Assembly: GCA_900545305.1 (NCBI GenBank)
Contig: UQYD01000049.1
Location: forward strand, 1-11,079
Length of the DNA: 11,079 bases
Source of the DNA: an uncultured Eubacterium sp.
GTDB taxonomy: Bacteria; Bacillota; Clostridia; Lachnospirales; CAG-274
Direction: 5' to 3'
Shown here piece after piece: positions 1-5,951 of the stretch; position 1 is the stretch's first letter; the number at the start of each line of letters is the position of its first letter. The notes below the pieces were generated by a model. It was not told the DNA's origin. It saw nothing but the letters and a program-made list of their open reading frames with translations, and ran no database searches. The translations under genes were made by a program, and so were the position numbers.

Positions 1-273
1 ATAAATCCAGAAAACGGTAATATTGAAGCTACTACAATCGAAACTCAGACAGAACAGGTTATGAAAAATCTTTCTGCTATCCTTGAAGCAGCTGGTACAG
101 ATATGACAAAGGCTGTAAAAACTACTTGTTTCCTTGCAGATATGAATGATTTTTCAGCTTTTAATGAAGTGTATGGCAAGTATTTCACTACTAAGCCAGC
201 TCGTTCATGTGTTGCTGTAAAGACTTTACCAAAAAATGTACTCTGCGAAGTAGAAGTAATCGCAGCTAAATAA
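1..273 (+). CDS. ridA: RidA family 2-iminobutanoate/2-iminopropanoate deaminase (5' truncated by window edge)
   Basis: RidA (YjgF/YER057c/UK114 family) hydrolyses reactive enamine/imine intermediates, such as 2-aminocrotonate and 2-aminoacrylate released by PLP-dependent dehydratases, to 2-oxoacids and ammonia in the cytosol. The reading frame is open from base 1, so the first ~35 residues of this usually ~125-residue protein lie upstream; 90 residues are visible. The family C-terminal core is clear: an EQTEQVMKNLSAILEAAG helix, VKTTCFLADMNDF, and PARSCVAV. The Arg of PARS (fragment residue 68) and the Glu of CEVEVIA (residue 83) have the same 15-residue spacing as the substrate-binding Arg105 and Glu120 of E. 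coli RidA. An internal ATG at 61 is not the start, because the frame and family homology continue upstream. It ends 9 nt before threonine ammonia-lyase, whose product it detoxifies, so co-transcription is likely. Confidence 0.95.
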   Translation: MNPENGNIEATTIETQTEQVMKNLSAILEAAGTDMTKAVKTTCFLADMNDFSAFNEVYGKYFTTKPARSCVAVKTLPKNVLCEVEVIAAK

Positions 274-282
274 GGAGATAAT

Positions 283-1482
283 ATGTTAACTTTAGATAAA
301 ATTTATCATGCAGCCTTTGTTTTAAAGGATGTTATCAGAAAAACTGGTGTAATTCACGCACCAAAATTAAATCCAGAATCAAATATTTACCTTAAAACTG
401 AAAATTTACAGGTAACTGGTTCTTTCAAGGTAAGAGGTGCTTATTACAAGATTTCACAGCTTACTGATGAAGAAAAGGCAAGGGGTGTTATTGCTTGTTC
501 AGCAGGTAACCATGCACAGGGTGTTGCTCTTGGTGCAACTGCTAATGGCATTAAGTCAATAATTTGCCTTCCAGATGGTGCTCCTATTTCAAAAGTAGAA
601 GCTACTAAGAAATATGGTGCAGAAGTTTGCCTCGTTAAGGGTGTATATGATGATGCTTACGAAAAGGCAATGCAGTTAAAGGAAGAACATAATTATACAT
701 TTGTTCATCCTTTTGATGACGAAGATGTTATTGCAGGTCAGGGTACTATTGGTCTTGAATTATTAAACCAGCTTCCTGAAATTGATGCCGTAATCGTTCC
801 TATTGGTGGTGGTGGTCTTATTTCAGGTGTAGCTTTTGCTATTAAGTCACTTAAACCAGAATGTAAGGTTTATGGTGTTCAGGCTGAAGGTGCTCCATCA
901 ATGGTAAATTCTATCAGAGATGGCGAAATCGAAAACCTTCCTGCTGTAAAGACTATTGCTGATGGTATTGCAGTTAAAACTCCTGGTGAACATACATATG
1001 AATTATGTCAGCAGTATGTTGATGAAATTGTTACAGTTTCTGACGATGAAGTTGCAACTGCTATTCTTGCACTTATGGAACAGCAGAAACTTGTTGCAGA
1101 AGGTGCAGGTGCAGTTTCTGTAGCAGCAGCTATGTTTAACAAAGTTGATGTAAAGGGCAAGAATGTTGTTTGTCTTGTTTCTGGTGGTAATATTGATGTT
1201 ACTATTTTATCAAGAGTAATTTCAAGAGGTCTTTTAAGTACAGGTCGTTCACTTACTCTTAAAATGGAACTTACAGACAAGCCAGGTCAGCTTGAAACAA
1301 TTTCAAGAATTATTGCAGATTTAGGTGGAAATATTGTATCTATTCATCATGATAGATATGACTTAAATATTGATATTACATCTTGTATATTAGATATAAG
1401 AGTAGAAACTAGAGACCAGGCTCACATTGATGAAATCGTATCAGCATTGTTAGCTAATGGTATAAGAATTACAAATCTTTAA
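283..1482 (+). CDS. ilvA: threonine ammonia-lyase with C-terminal ACT domain
   Basis: Cytosolic PLP enzyme converting L-threonine (and usually L-serine) to 2-oxobutyrate and ammonia, either as the first step toward isoleucine or for threonine catabolism. The protein is 399 residues. The fold-type II catalytic region covers about 1-320: GSFKVRGAYYKI holds the PLP Schiff-base Lys49, CSAGNHAQG (72-80) binds the substrate/cofactor, GGGGL (175-179) holds the PLP phosphate, and SGGN lies near 304-307. A single ACT domain fills about 325-399 (LKMELTDKPGQLETISRII), the architecture of the ~400-residue IlvA/TdcB-like form rather than the ~510-residue biosynthetic enzyme with doubled ACT-like domains. 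The ATG follows AAGGAG (272-277), which overlaps the ridA stop codon, so the two genes appear to form an operon. Whether the ACT domain senses isoleucine, valine or something else cannot be read from the sequence. Confidence 0.96.
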   Translation: MLTLDKIYHAAFVLKDVIRKTGVIHAPKLNPESNIYLKTENLQVTGSFKVRGAYYKISQLTDEEKARGVIACSAGNHAQGVALGATANGIKSIICLPDGAPISKVEATKKYGAEVCLVKGVYDDAYEKAMQLKEEHNYTFVHPFDDEDVIAGQGTIGLELLNQLPEIDAVIVPIGGGGLISGVAFAIKSLKPECKVYGVQAEGAPSMVNSIRDGEIENLPAVKTIADGIAVKTPGEHTYELCQQYVDEIVTVSDDEVATAILALMEQQKLVAEGAGAVSVAAAMFNKVDVKGKNVVCLVSGGNIDVTILSRVISRGLLSTGRSLTLKMELTDKPGQLETISRIIADLGGNIVSIHHDRYDLNIDITSCILDIRVETRDQAHIDEIVSALLANGIRITNL

Positions 1483-1490
1483 TATATTTA

Positions 1491-1535
1491 ATACAAAAAG
1501 CTGTTAGAGAGAAATCTTTAACAGCTTTTTTGTAT
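1491..1535 (+). terminator. intrinsic terminator after ilvA
   Basis: Arms ATACAAAAAGCTGTTA (1491-1506) and TAACAGCTTTTTTGTAT (1519-1535) are complementary, with one extra T in the T-run; the inner 12 bp are perfect. The T-run is part of the 3' arm. It sits 8 nt after the ilvA stop. The A-run on the 5' arm means it could also work on the minus strand. Confidence 0.85.
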
Positions 1536-1571
1536 GGTTAATAAGGAAGATAAATCTGATTACTTATGGTA

Positions 1572-1603
1572 CAAATCACAAATTATGGCTGTAATTTGAT
1601 TTG
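1572..1603. repeat. imperfect inverted repeat of unknown role
   Basis: CAAATC-AC-AAATTA (1572-1585) pairs with TAATTT-GATTTG (1592-1603), leaving a 2-nt bulge and a 6-nt loop. It lies in the otherwise featureless space between the ilvA terminator and the 6S RNA terminator. No T-run follows on the plus strand, so it is not an obvious terminator. AT-rich, so chance is possible. Confidence 0.3.
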
Positions 1604-1630
1604 AACATACACAATATATAAAATATAAAC

Positions 1631-1658
1631 AAAAAAGAGCAGATAAAAATCTGCTCTT
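1631..1658 (-). terminator. intrinsic terminator of the 6S RNA gene
   Basis: Read on the minus strand, AAGAGCAGAT and ATCTGCTCTT form a perfect 10-bp stem (1649-1658 with 1635-1644) around a 4-nt loop, followed by a run of six T (A on the plus strand, 1631-1636). It lies just past the 3' side of the 6S closing stem and is the only terminator-like structure downstream of the ssrS promoter. Confidence 0.88.
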
Positions 1659-1856
1659 AAAGTTAAATCCGGGATGCCGTTCCTATCTCTTCGACACCTA
1701 GCTGAGCTAGGTGGGTGACCGCACACCGACATTTGCCTTCCACTGCCCAAAGGGAATTATCTTGTGGCCTGGCATTTGCCGGAAGATGTAGGAAACCCGT
1801 TCAAGAAATGTAGGTTCAAAAATAATAGGTTCGCGAACATCCTAGACCTTTGCTAT
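1656..1856 (-). ncRNA. ssrS: 6S RNA (RNA polymerase-binding regulatory RNA)
   Basis: 6S RNA mimics an open promoter and binds housekeeping RNA polymerase holoenzyme, reducing transcription at many promoters in slow growth. On the minus strand the 5' part carries CTAGGATGTTCGC and the 3' part GGCATCCCGG (plus positions 1669-1678). These match the hallmark ends of E. coli 6S (CTGAGATGTTCGC and GGCATCTCGG) and pair GGATG with CATCC to make the closing stem. Between them is a long interrupted hairpin with an apical CCC-TTT-GGG. On the 3' side of the central region there is a strong extra hairpin (1695-1702 with 1706-1713, 8 bp), as in other 6S RNAs. About 200 nt, the usual size. The 5' end is inferred from the promoter at 1863-1891; the mature 3' end is approximate and the primary transcript should extend to the terminator at 1631. 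Confidence 0.93.
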
Positions 1857-1862
1857 GAACAT

Positions 1863-1891
1863 ATTATATAATAACATTACAGAAAATGCAA
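1863..1891 (-). promoter_or_regulatory. sigma-A-type promoter of 6S RNA
   Basis: On the minus strand a -35 box TTGCAT (1886-1891), a 17-bp spacer and a perfect -10 TATAAT (1863-1868). The predicted start at about 1856 lies just upstream of the 6S closing stem, which supports both calls. Confidence 0.8.
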
Positions 1892-1961
1892 TAGTTATTT
1901 GGCAAATTTTCATTTTTATTTAAAAATTTTAATCTTTTTCTTTGGTTACGTTTTTATTATA

Positions 1962-2008
1962 TTCCAAATAAGGATAATTATATTCGTGAATTAGTTCCAA
2001 ATTTGGAA
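1962..2008. promoter_or_regulatory. possible operator: 14-bp palindrome plus a partial copy
   Basis: TTCCAAATTTGGAA (1995-2008) is a perfect 14-bp palindrome. A related half, TTCCAAATAAGGA, begins at 1962, 33 bp upstream, about three helical turns. Both lie in the ~290-bp space between the divergent 6S and fba transcription units, about 95 bp before the fba -35 box. No known regulator motif was recognised, so an operator role is only a guess. Confidence 0.3.
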
Positions 2009-2100
2009 AAATATAACTTTGACTGTTTGTGCTAAAACAAAGAAATTAGTTACCAGTCGAAAAAATAGTAAAAAAATATTAATAATTGTAAAGGGTGCTA

Positions 2101-2129
2101 TTGCCAAAAGTAAACAATAATGTTATAAT
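2101..2129 (+). promoter_or_regulatory. sigma-A-type promoter of fba
   Basis: TTGCCA (2101-2106), a 17-bp spacer, then a perfect TATAAT (2124-2129). The start should fall near 2136, giving a leader of about 31 nt before the ATG at 2167, with AGGAGGA at 2154-2160 as ribosome binding site. Confidence 0.8.
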
Positions 2130-2166
2130 AAATATATAAATTTATGGATTGATAGGAGGAATAATT

Positions 2167-3114
2167 ATGGCATTAGTAACAACAACAGAAATGTTTAAGA
2201 AAGCTTTTGAGGGTAAGTACTCAATCGGTGCGTTTAATATTAATAATATGGAAATTGTACAGGGTGTTTTAAGAGGTGCAGCTGCATTAAACTCAGCTGT
2301 TATTCTTCAGTGTTCAAAGTCTGCATTAAAGTATGCTGGCCCAAGATGTATGCACGATATGGTAGCTGCTATTGCAGAAGAAACAGGTGTTGATGTAGCA
2401 CTTCACCTTGACCATGGTCCAGACCTTGAAACAGTTAAGCTTTGTGTAGAAAACGGTTTCACATCTGTAATGTTTGACGGTTCTCACTATGATTATGAAG
2501 AAAACGTAGCAAAGACTAAGGAAGTTGTAGACTATGCTCATGCTCATGGTGTAGTAGTTGAAGCTGAACTTGGTAAGCTTGCTGGTGTTGAAGACGAAGT
2601 AAGTGTTGCAGAAGGACATGCTACATATACAGACCCTGATCAGGCTCTTGATTTTGTACAGCGTACAGGCGTAGATTCACTTGCTGTAGCTATTGGTACA
2701 AGCCATGGTGCTTATAAGTTCAAGGGTGATGCTAAGCTTGATTTTGACCGTCTTGCAGTTATTACTGAAAAGCTTGAAAATGCAGGTTTCAAGAACTATC
2801 CAATCGTTCTTCATGGTGCATCAAGTGTTGACCCTGATGTTATTGCTCTTTGCAATAAGTATGGTGGAGATATTAAGGGTGCAAAGGGTATTCCTTACGA
2901 TATGTTAAGAAAGGCATCTAGTATGGCTGTTTGCAAGATTAATATGGATACTGATATTAGACTTGCTATGACTGCTGCTGTTAGAGAATTTATGGCTGAA
3001 AATCCTGATAAGTTTGACCCAAGAGGTTACTTAGGTGCTGCAAGAGAAAAAATTCAGGAACTTGTAGAAAATAAAATTAAGAATGTTTTAGGTTCAGAAA
3101 ATTCAATGAACTAA
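2167..3114 (+). CDS. fba: class II fructose-1,6-bisphosphate aldolase
   Basis: Zinc-dependent aldolase of glycolysis and gluconeogenesis, interconverting fructose 1,6-bisphosphate with glyceraldehyde 3-phosphate and dihydroxyacetone phosphate in the cytosol. The 315-residue product aligns over its whole length with the clostridial/Thermotoga-type enzymes (about 310 residues). HLDHG (80-84) has the catalytic Asp82 and zinc ligand His83; GTSHGAYKFKG (177-187) carries His180 and LHGASS (215-220) His216 as the other likely zinc ligands; NMDTD (259-263) is the phosphate-binding segment. The ATG at 2167 is chosen over the in-frame TTG at 2149, because AGGAGGA (2154-2160) lies between them at ideal distance and family members begin MALVTT. 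The gene has its own promoter and a hairpin behind it, so it looks monocistronic. The related ketose-bisphosphate aldolases GatY/KbaY are less likely given the close match. Confidence 0.96.
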   Translation: MALVTTTEMFKKAFEGKYSIGAFNINNMEIVQGVLRGAAALNSAVILQCSKSALKYAGPRCMHDMVAAIAEETGVDVALHLDHGPDLETVKLCVENGFTSVMFDGSHYDYEENVAKTKEVVDYAHAHGVVVEAELGKLAGVEDEVSVAEGHATYTDPDQALDFVQRTGVDSLAVAIGTSHGAYKFKGDAKLDFDRLAVITEKLENAGFKNYPIVLHGASSVDPDVIALCNKYGGDIKGAKGIPYDMLRKASSMAVCKINMDTDIRLAMTAAVREFMAENPDKFDPRGYLGAAREKIQELVENKIKNVLGSENSMN

Positions 3115-3130
3115 GTTGTAACATTATGTG

Positions 3131-3168
3131 TTTAAGCCCTATTTTTAGGGCTTAAAATAATTCTTTTT
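3131..3168 (+). terminator. probable terminator after fba
   Basis: TTTAAGCCCT (3131-3140) and AGGGCTTAAA (3147-3156) form a perfect 10-bp stem with a 6-nt loop, 16 nt after the fba stop. The following T-rich tract (TTCTTTTT, 3161-3168) is offset by a few bases, so termination may be imperfect. Confidence 0.7.
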
Positions 3169-3187
3169 ACAGATTTAAAAATTTTCA

Positions 3188-3216
3188 TTGTCAAAATTGT
3201 AAATTTGTGGTATCAT
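3188..3216 (+). promoter_or_regulatory. sigma-A-type promoter of guaB
   Basis: TTGTCA (3188-3193), a 17-bp spacer, then TATCAT (3211-3216). A start near 3223 leaves a leader of about 39 nt containing AGAAGGAGA (3245-3253) 8 nt before the ATG. The leader is too short for a purine riboswitch. Confidence 0.7.
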
Positions 3217-3261
3217 AAACCTTAGCATTTTAGATAAATTATTTAGAAGGAGAAAACGATA

Positions 3262-4770
3262 ATGGCTTTTTATTATAGTGAACCATCACATACTTTTAGT
3301 GAATATTTATTAGTACCAGGTTACTCATCTTCTGAGTGTACACCTGCAAATGCAAGTTTAAAGACACCTCTTGTTAAGTTCAAGAAGGGCGAAGAATCAG
3401 CGATTACAATGAATATACCTATGGTATCTGCAATTATGCAGTCTGTATCAGGCGAAAAACTTGCTATTGCACTTGCTAAAGAAGGTGGTATTTCTTTTAT
3501 TTATGGTTCTCAGACTATTGAAGCTCAGGCTGCAATGGTAAAGAGAGTTAAGAGTTATAAGGCAGGCTTTGTAACAAGTGTATCAAATATTAAGCCAGAC
3601 CAGACATTAGCTGATATTTTAGCTTTAAAGGAAAAGACAGGTCATTCTACAGTTGCTGTAACTGATGATGGCTCTGCAAATGGTAAGCTCATCGGTATCG
3701 TAACAAGTAGAGATTATAGAGTTAGCCGTATGGATCCAGCTACAAAGGTTTCAGAATTTATGACTCCTATTGAAAACCTTGTTTATGCTGAAGAAGGTAC
3801 TTCTCTTAAGGAAGCCAATAATATTATTTGGGATAACAAGCTTAATGCGCTTCCTATTGTTGATAAGAATGGCAACCTTGTTTCTTTTGTTTTCAGAAAA
3901 GACTATGATAGCCACAAGGAAAATCCAATGGAACTTTTAGATAAGTCTAAGAGATACGTTGTAGGTGCTGGTATCAATACTAGAGACTACGCAGAAAGAG
4001 TTCCAGCTCTCGTAGAAGAAGGTGCTGATGTATTATGTATTGACTCATCTGAAGGTTTCTCAGAATGGCAGAAACTTACTATTGACTGGATTAGAGAACA
4101 TTACGGTGATACTGTAAAGGTTGGTGCTGGTAACGTAGTTGATAGAGATGGCTTTAGATTCCTTGCAGAAGCAGGTGCTGACTTCATCAAGATTGGTATT
4201 GGTGGTGGCTCTATTTGTATCACAAGAGAAACTAAGGGTATCGGTCGTGGTCAGGCTACAGCTGTTATTGAGGTTGCTAAGGCTAGAGATGAATACTACG
4301 AAGAAACTGGTATCTATATTCCAATTTGTTCAGATGGTGGTATTGTACACGATTATCACATTACTTTAGCTCTTGCTATGGGTTGTGATTTCTGTATGTT
4401 AGGTAGATATTTCTCAAGATTTGAAGAAAGTCCAACAAATAAGGTTATCGTAAATGGTAACTATATGAAGGAATACTGGGGCGAAGGTTCTGCAAGAGCT
4501 AGAAACTGGCAGCGTTATGATGTTGGTGGTGCTGGTAAGCTTTCTTTCGAAGAAGGTGTTGACTCTTACGTTCCATATGCTGGTTACCTTCATGACAATG
4601 TTGCTGTTACACTTGCTAAGGTTAAGCATACTATGTGTAACTGTGGTGCCCTTACTATTCCAGAATTACAGGAAAAGGCTAAGCTTACACTTGTTTCTTC
4701 TGTAAGTATTGTTGAGGGTGGTGCTCACGACGTAGTATTAAAGGACCAAGCAGCAGTATCTGTAAAATAA
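3262..4770 (+). CDS. guaB: IMP dehydrogenase, Tritrichomonas foetus-like type
   Basis: Oxidises IMP to XMP with NAD+, the committed step of guanine nucleotide synthesis, as a cytosolic tetramer. 502 residues. An N-terminal barrel portion (MVSAIMQSVSGEKLA near 54-68) is followed by two CBS domains at about 112-223, then the rest of the barrel. GGGSICITRETKG holds the catalytic Cys319; SDGG (357-360) binds the IMP phosphate; the mobile flap NWQRYD holds Arg418 and Tyr419, the residues that activate water. Cys319, Arg418 and Tyr419 fall at exactly the numbers used for T. foetus IMPDH. From memory that ~503-residue protist enzyme matches this one nearly end to end, including ITRE.KGIGRGQ, where common bacterial enzymes read TTRIVAGVGVPQ. 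The ends MAFYYSEP and VEGGAHDV also match. ATG with AGAAGGAGA upstream. The gene stands alone between terminators. Confidence 0.97.
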   Translation: MAFYYSEPSHTFSEYLLVPGYSSSECTPANASLKTPLVKFKKGEESAITMNIPMVSAIMQSVSGEKLAIALAKEGGISFIYGSQTIEAQAAMVKRVKSYKAGFVTSVSNIKPDQTLADILALKEKTGHSTVAVTDDGSANGKLIGIVTSRDYRVSRMDPATKVSEFMTPIENLVYAEEGTSLKEANNIIWDNKLNALPIVDKNGNLVSFVFRKDYDSHKENPMELLDKSKRYVVGAGINTRDYAERVPALVEEGADVLCIDSSEGFSEWQKLTIDWIREHYGDTVKVGAGNVVDRDGFRFLAEAGADFIKIGIGGGSICITRETKGIGRGQATAVIEVAKARDEYYEETGIYIPICSDGGIVHDYHITLALAMGCDFCMLGRYFSRFEESPTNKVIVNGNYMKEYWGEGSARARNWQRYDVGGAGKLSFEEGVDSYVPYAGYLHDNVAVTLAKVKHTMCNCGALTIPELQEKAKLTLVSSVSIVEGGAHDVVLKDQAAVSVK

Positions 4771-4789
4771 TTCAATATTGATGTAACTT

Positions 4790-4832
4790 ATCCTCCTTTG
4801 TGTTTATAGAATAATACAAAGGAGGATTTTTT
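4790..4832 (+). terminator. terminator of guaB whose 3' arm is the next gene's ribosome binding site
   Basis: ATCCTCCTTTGT (4790-4801) and ACAAAGGAGGAT (4816-4827) form a perfect 12-bp stem with a 14-nt loop. Six T (4827-4832) run directly into the ATG at 4833. AAAGGAGG (4818-4825) on the 3' arm is a near-perfect Shine-Dalgarno sequence 7 nt from that ATG. The structure thus looks like an intrinsic terminator and, in read-through RNA, would hide the ribosome binding site. TAGAAT (4807-4812) in the loop resembles a -10 box, but no good -35 box was found at the right distance. Confidence 0.85.
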
Positions 4833-5195
4833 ATGTTAGAGGATAGAGTTTTATACTATTATAAAGAGGATTATAACTGTGCTCAGTGTATGTTGATGGG
4901 AGTAAGAGATGAATATGGTTTGCCAATAGAATGTTGTTGTGTAGATATGTGTGCCGGAGTTTATAATGGGTTAGGGGTAGGTAGTATATGCAGTATAGTT
5001 GTTGGAGGGATAATGGTTATAAGTTTGTATTTTAAGAATGAAAATACTATAAAGCATAAACGTATGGAATTTATAAATAATATATATGATAAATTTAATA
5101 CTATAAACTGTGGTAAAATGCCAAAACAAAATGGTTGTGATAATATTGTGTATGAGGGGGCAAAAATATTGAGAATAGTTTTAGAAAGTGGATAA
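4833..5195 (+). CDS. small cysteine-rich protein of the C_GCAxxG_C_C type (putative redox-active)
   Basis: 120 residues with nine cysteines. The layout matches the C_GCAxxG_C_C family, small proteins of about 120-140 residues with four conserved cysteines and a CGAxxG motif that are thought to be redox-active, with no settled biochemical function. Visible matches: YNCAQ (Cys16), a Gly-rich stretch GVYNGLGVGSICSIVVGGIM with Cys53, FNTINC (Cys93), and NGCD (Cys102) before a closing helix. The family motif is altered here to CSIVVG, and an unusual cluster Cys34-35-36 and Cys40 is present, which might bind a metal or cluster (inference). The hydrophobic run around 52-67 is the family's helix rather than a convincing membrane anchor. 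No signal peptide. Start fixed by AAAGGAGG 7 nt upstream, inside the preceding terminator hairpin. Codon use is richer in ATA and TAT than the strongly biased guaB. Confidence 0.75.
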   Translation: MLEDRVLYYYKEDYNCAQCMLMGVRDEYGLPIECCCVDMCAGVYNGLGVGSICSIVVGGIMVISLYFKNENTIKHKRMEFINNIYDKFNTINCGKMPKQNGCDNIVYEGAKILRIVLESG

Positions 5196-5235
5196 ACGAG
5201 AAATATAGACTTATATATATTTAAATATTAGACAT

Positions 5236-5276
5236 AAATAAAGCCTATTTTCTTACTAAGAAATAGGCTTTATTTT
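5236..5276. terminator. bidirectional terminator between convergent genes
   Basis: AAATAAAGCCTATTT (5236-5250) and AAATAGGCTTTATTT (5261-5275) form a perfect 15-bp inverted repeat with a 10-nt centre. T-rich ends occur on both strands. It sits 40 nt after the cysteine-rich protein gene and 18 nt beyond the end of the convergent P-loop gene, so it can serve both. Confidence 0.85.
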
Positions 5277-5293
5277 AAAAAGTAAATATTTAA

Positions 5294-5710
5294 TTACTTT
5301 CTTATGTACTGTTCTACTTCCTTAGGAAGGTCTGCTGGGTCAACATTACCAGCTAAAACGAAGTCAACATTATAAGCCTTGCTCATAGAATCAAGTCTTG
5401 TAACAAGCTTAATTAAATCTTCATCGCCTAAAGACTGAACAATTTTGAAGATACCATCAACAAATACCTTTGTAATGTCGCTATTCTGGGAGAAAATACC
5501 ATAAATAAAACCGATAAGCTCTCTGTAATTAGCTAAAGGAAATTCTGAAACCTCAACGAATCTAATCTTATGGTTAAGGTCATAAATATGACGCTTATCA
5601 TCATCAATATAAATAACATCACCATCAGAAGTGCTAACACTTTCATTAGCTAAATCGATGAGGATTTTTGTCTTGCCTTCGCCTTTTTCACCTGCTAAAA
5701 TCTGTACCAT
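5294..5710 (-). CDS. small P-loop NTP-binding protein of unknown function
   Basis: 138 residues. A Walker A motif GEKGEGKT (7-14) follows a hydrophobic first strand VQILA. DVIYIDDD (31-38) and VFVDG (82-86) are candidate strands ending in acidic residues, the second being a plausible Walker B. Near the C-terminus DFVLAGNVDPADLP resembles a terminal strand of a RecA-like fold. As I recall, similar short clostridial proteins are sometimes labelled PilT-like or ATP-binding; nothing here supports a pilus role, since the protein is far shorter than a real PilT ATPase and has no partner genes nearby. The ATG at 5710 is chosen because minus-strand AAAGGAGGAG (5717-5726) sits just upstream, and an 18-residue upstream extension lacks a ribosome binding site and Walker homology. 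No membrane segment or signal peptide. Single gene, convergent with the cysteine-rich gene and divergent from parE. Confidence 0.75.
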   Translation of the reverse strand: MVQILAGEKGEGKTKILIDLANESVSTSDGDVIYIDDDKRHIYDLNHKIRFVEVSEFPLANYRELIGFIYGIFSQNSDITKVFVDGIFKIVQSLGDEDLIKLVTRLDSMSKAYNVDFVLAGNVDPADLPKEVEQYIRK

Positions 5711-5785
5711 AATAATCTCCTCCTTTATATATAAGTGAAGTGTTATTAATTCTATAATCTCCACCTTATGTTTCTTTAATATAAC

Positions 5786-5807
5786 TATTCTACAACTATA
5801 TAGAATA
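5786..5807. repeat. short inverted repeat in the divergent intergenic region
   Basis: TATTCTA (5786-5792) and TAGAATA (5801-5807) are complementary with an 8-nt centre. It lies between the minus-strand P-loop gene and the parE promoter and could be an operator or a chance AT-rich dyad. No clear promoter for the P-loop gene could be picked in this region. Confidence 0.25.
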
Positions 5808-5847
5808 TCCTTTTATTTTTTATATTTTTTTGAAAATAAATTTTGTC

Positions 5848-5877
5848 TTGACAAATCCCTACAAATTAGAGTATGCT
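5848..5877 (+). promoter_or_regulatory. probable promoter of the parE-parC operon
   Basis: A perfect -35 TTGACA (5848-5853), an 18-bp spacer, and TATGCT (5872-5877), a 4-of-6 match to the -10 consensus. A start near 5884 gives a leader of about 68 nt before the TTG start codon at 5952. Confidence 0.6.
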
Positions 5878-5951
5878 ATGCTTTGAGTCTTTATGTTCGA
5901 TAGACGAAATTTTGTAGCAACAATTAAGTGTTTGAATTCGGAGGTATCATT

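Noticed and set aside
1008..1280. 90-residue minus-strand frame within ilvA
   Set aside because: Antisense shadow of a well-conserved catalytic region; no ribosome binding site or family match.
2149..2166. Upstream TTG start giving a 6-residue longer aldolase
   Set aside because: The extension is made of the ribosome binding site itself; the ATG at 2167 matches the family N-terminus.
4778..4812. Promoter for the cysteine-rich gene (TTGATG with TAGAAT or TATAGA)
   Set aside because: The spacers would be 21-23 bp, too long for a sigma-A promoter; kept only as a speculative loop start in the hairpin finding.
5711..5764. Longer start for the minus-strand P-loop gene
   Set aside because: The extra 18 residues read through the strong AAAGGAGGAG site at 5717-5726; the Walker A strand begins right after the ATG at 5710.
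5928..5951. Upstream GTG start for parE
   Set aside because: The GGAGG at 5940-5944 would be inside the coding frame and nothing resembling a ribosome binding site precedes the GTG; the TTG at 5952 is correctly spaced.
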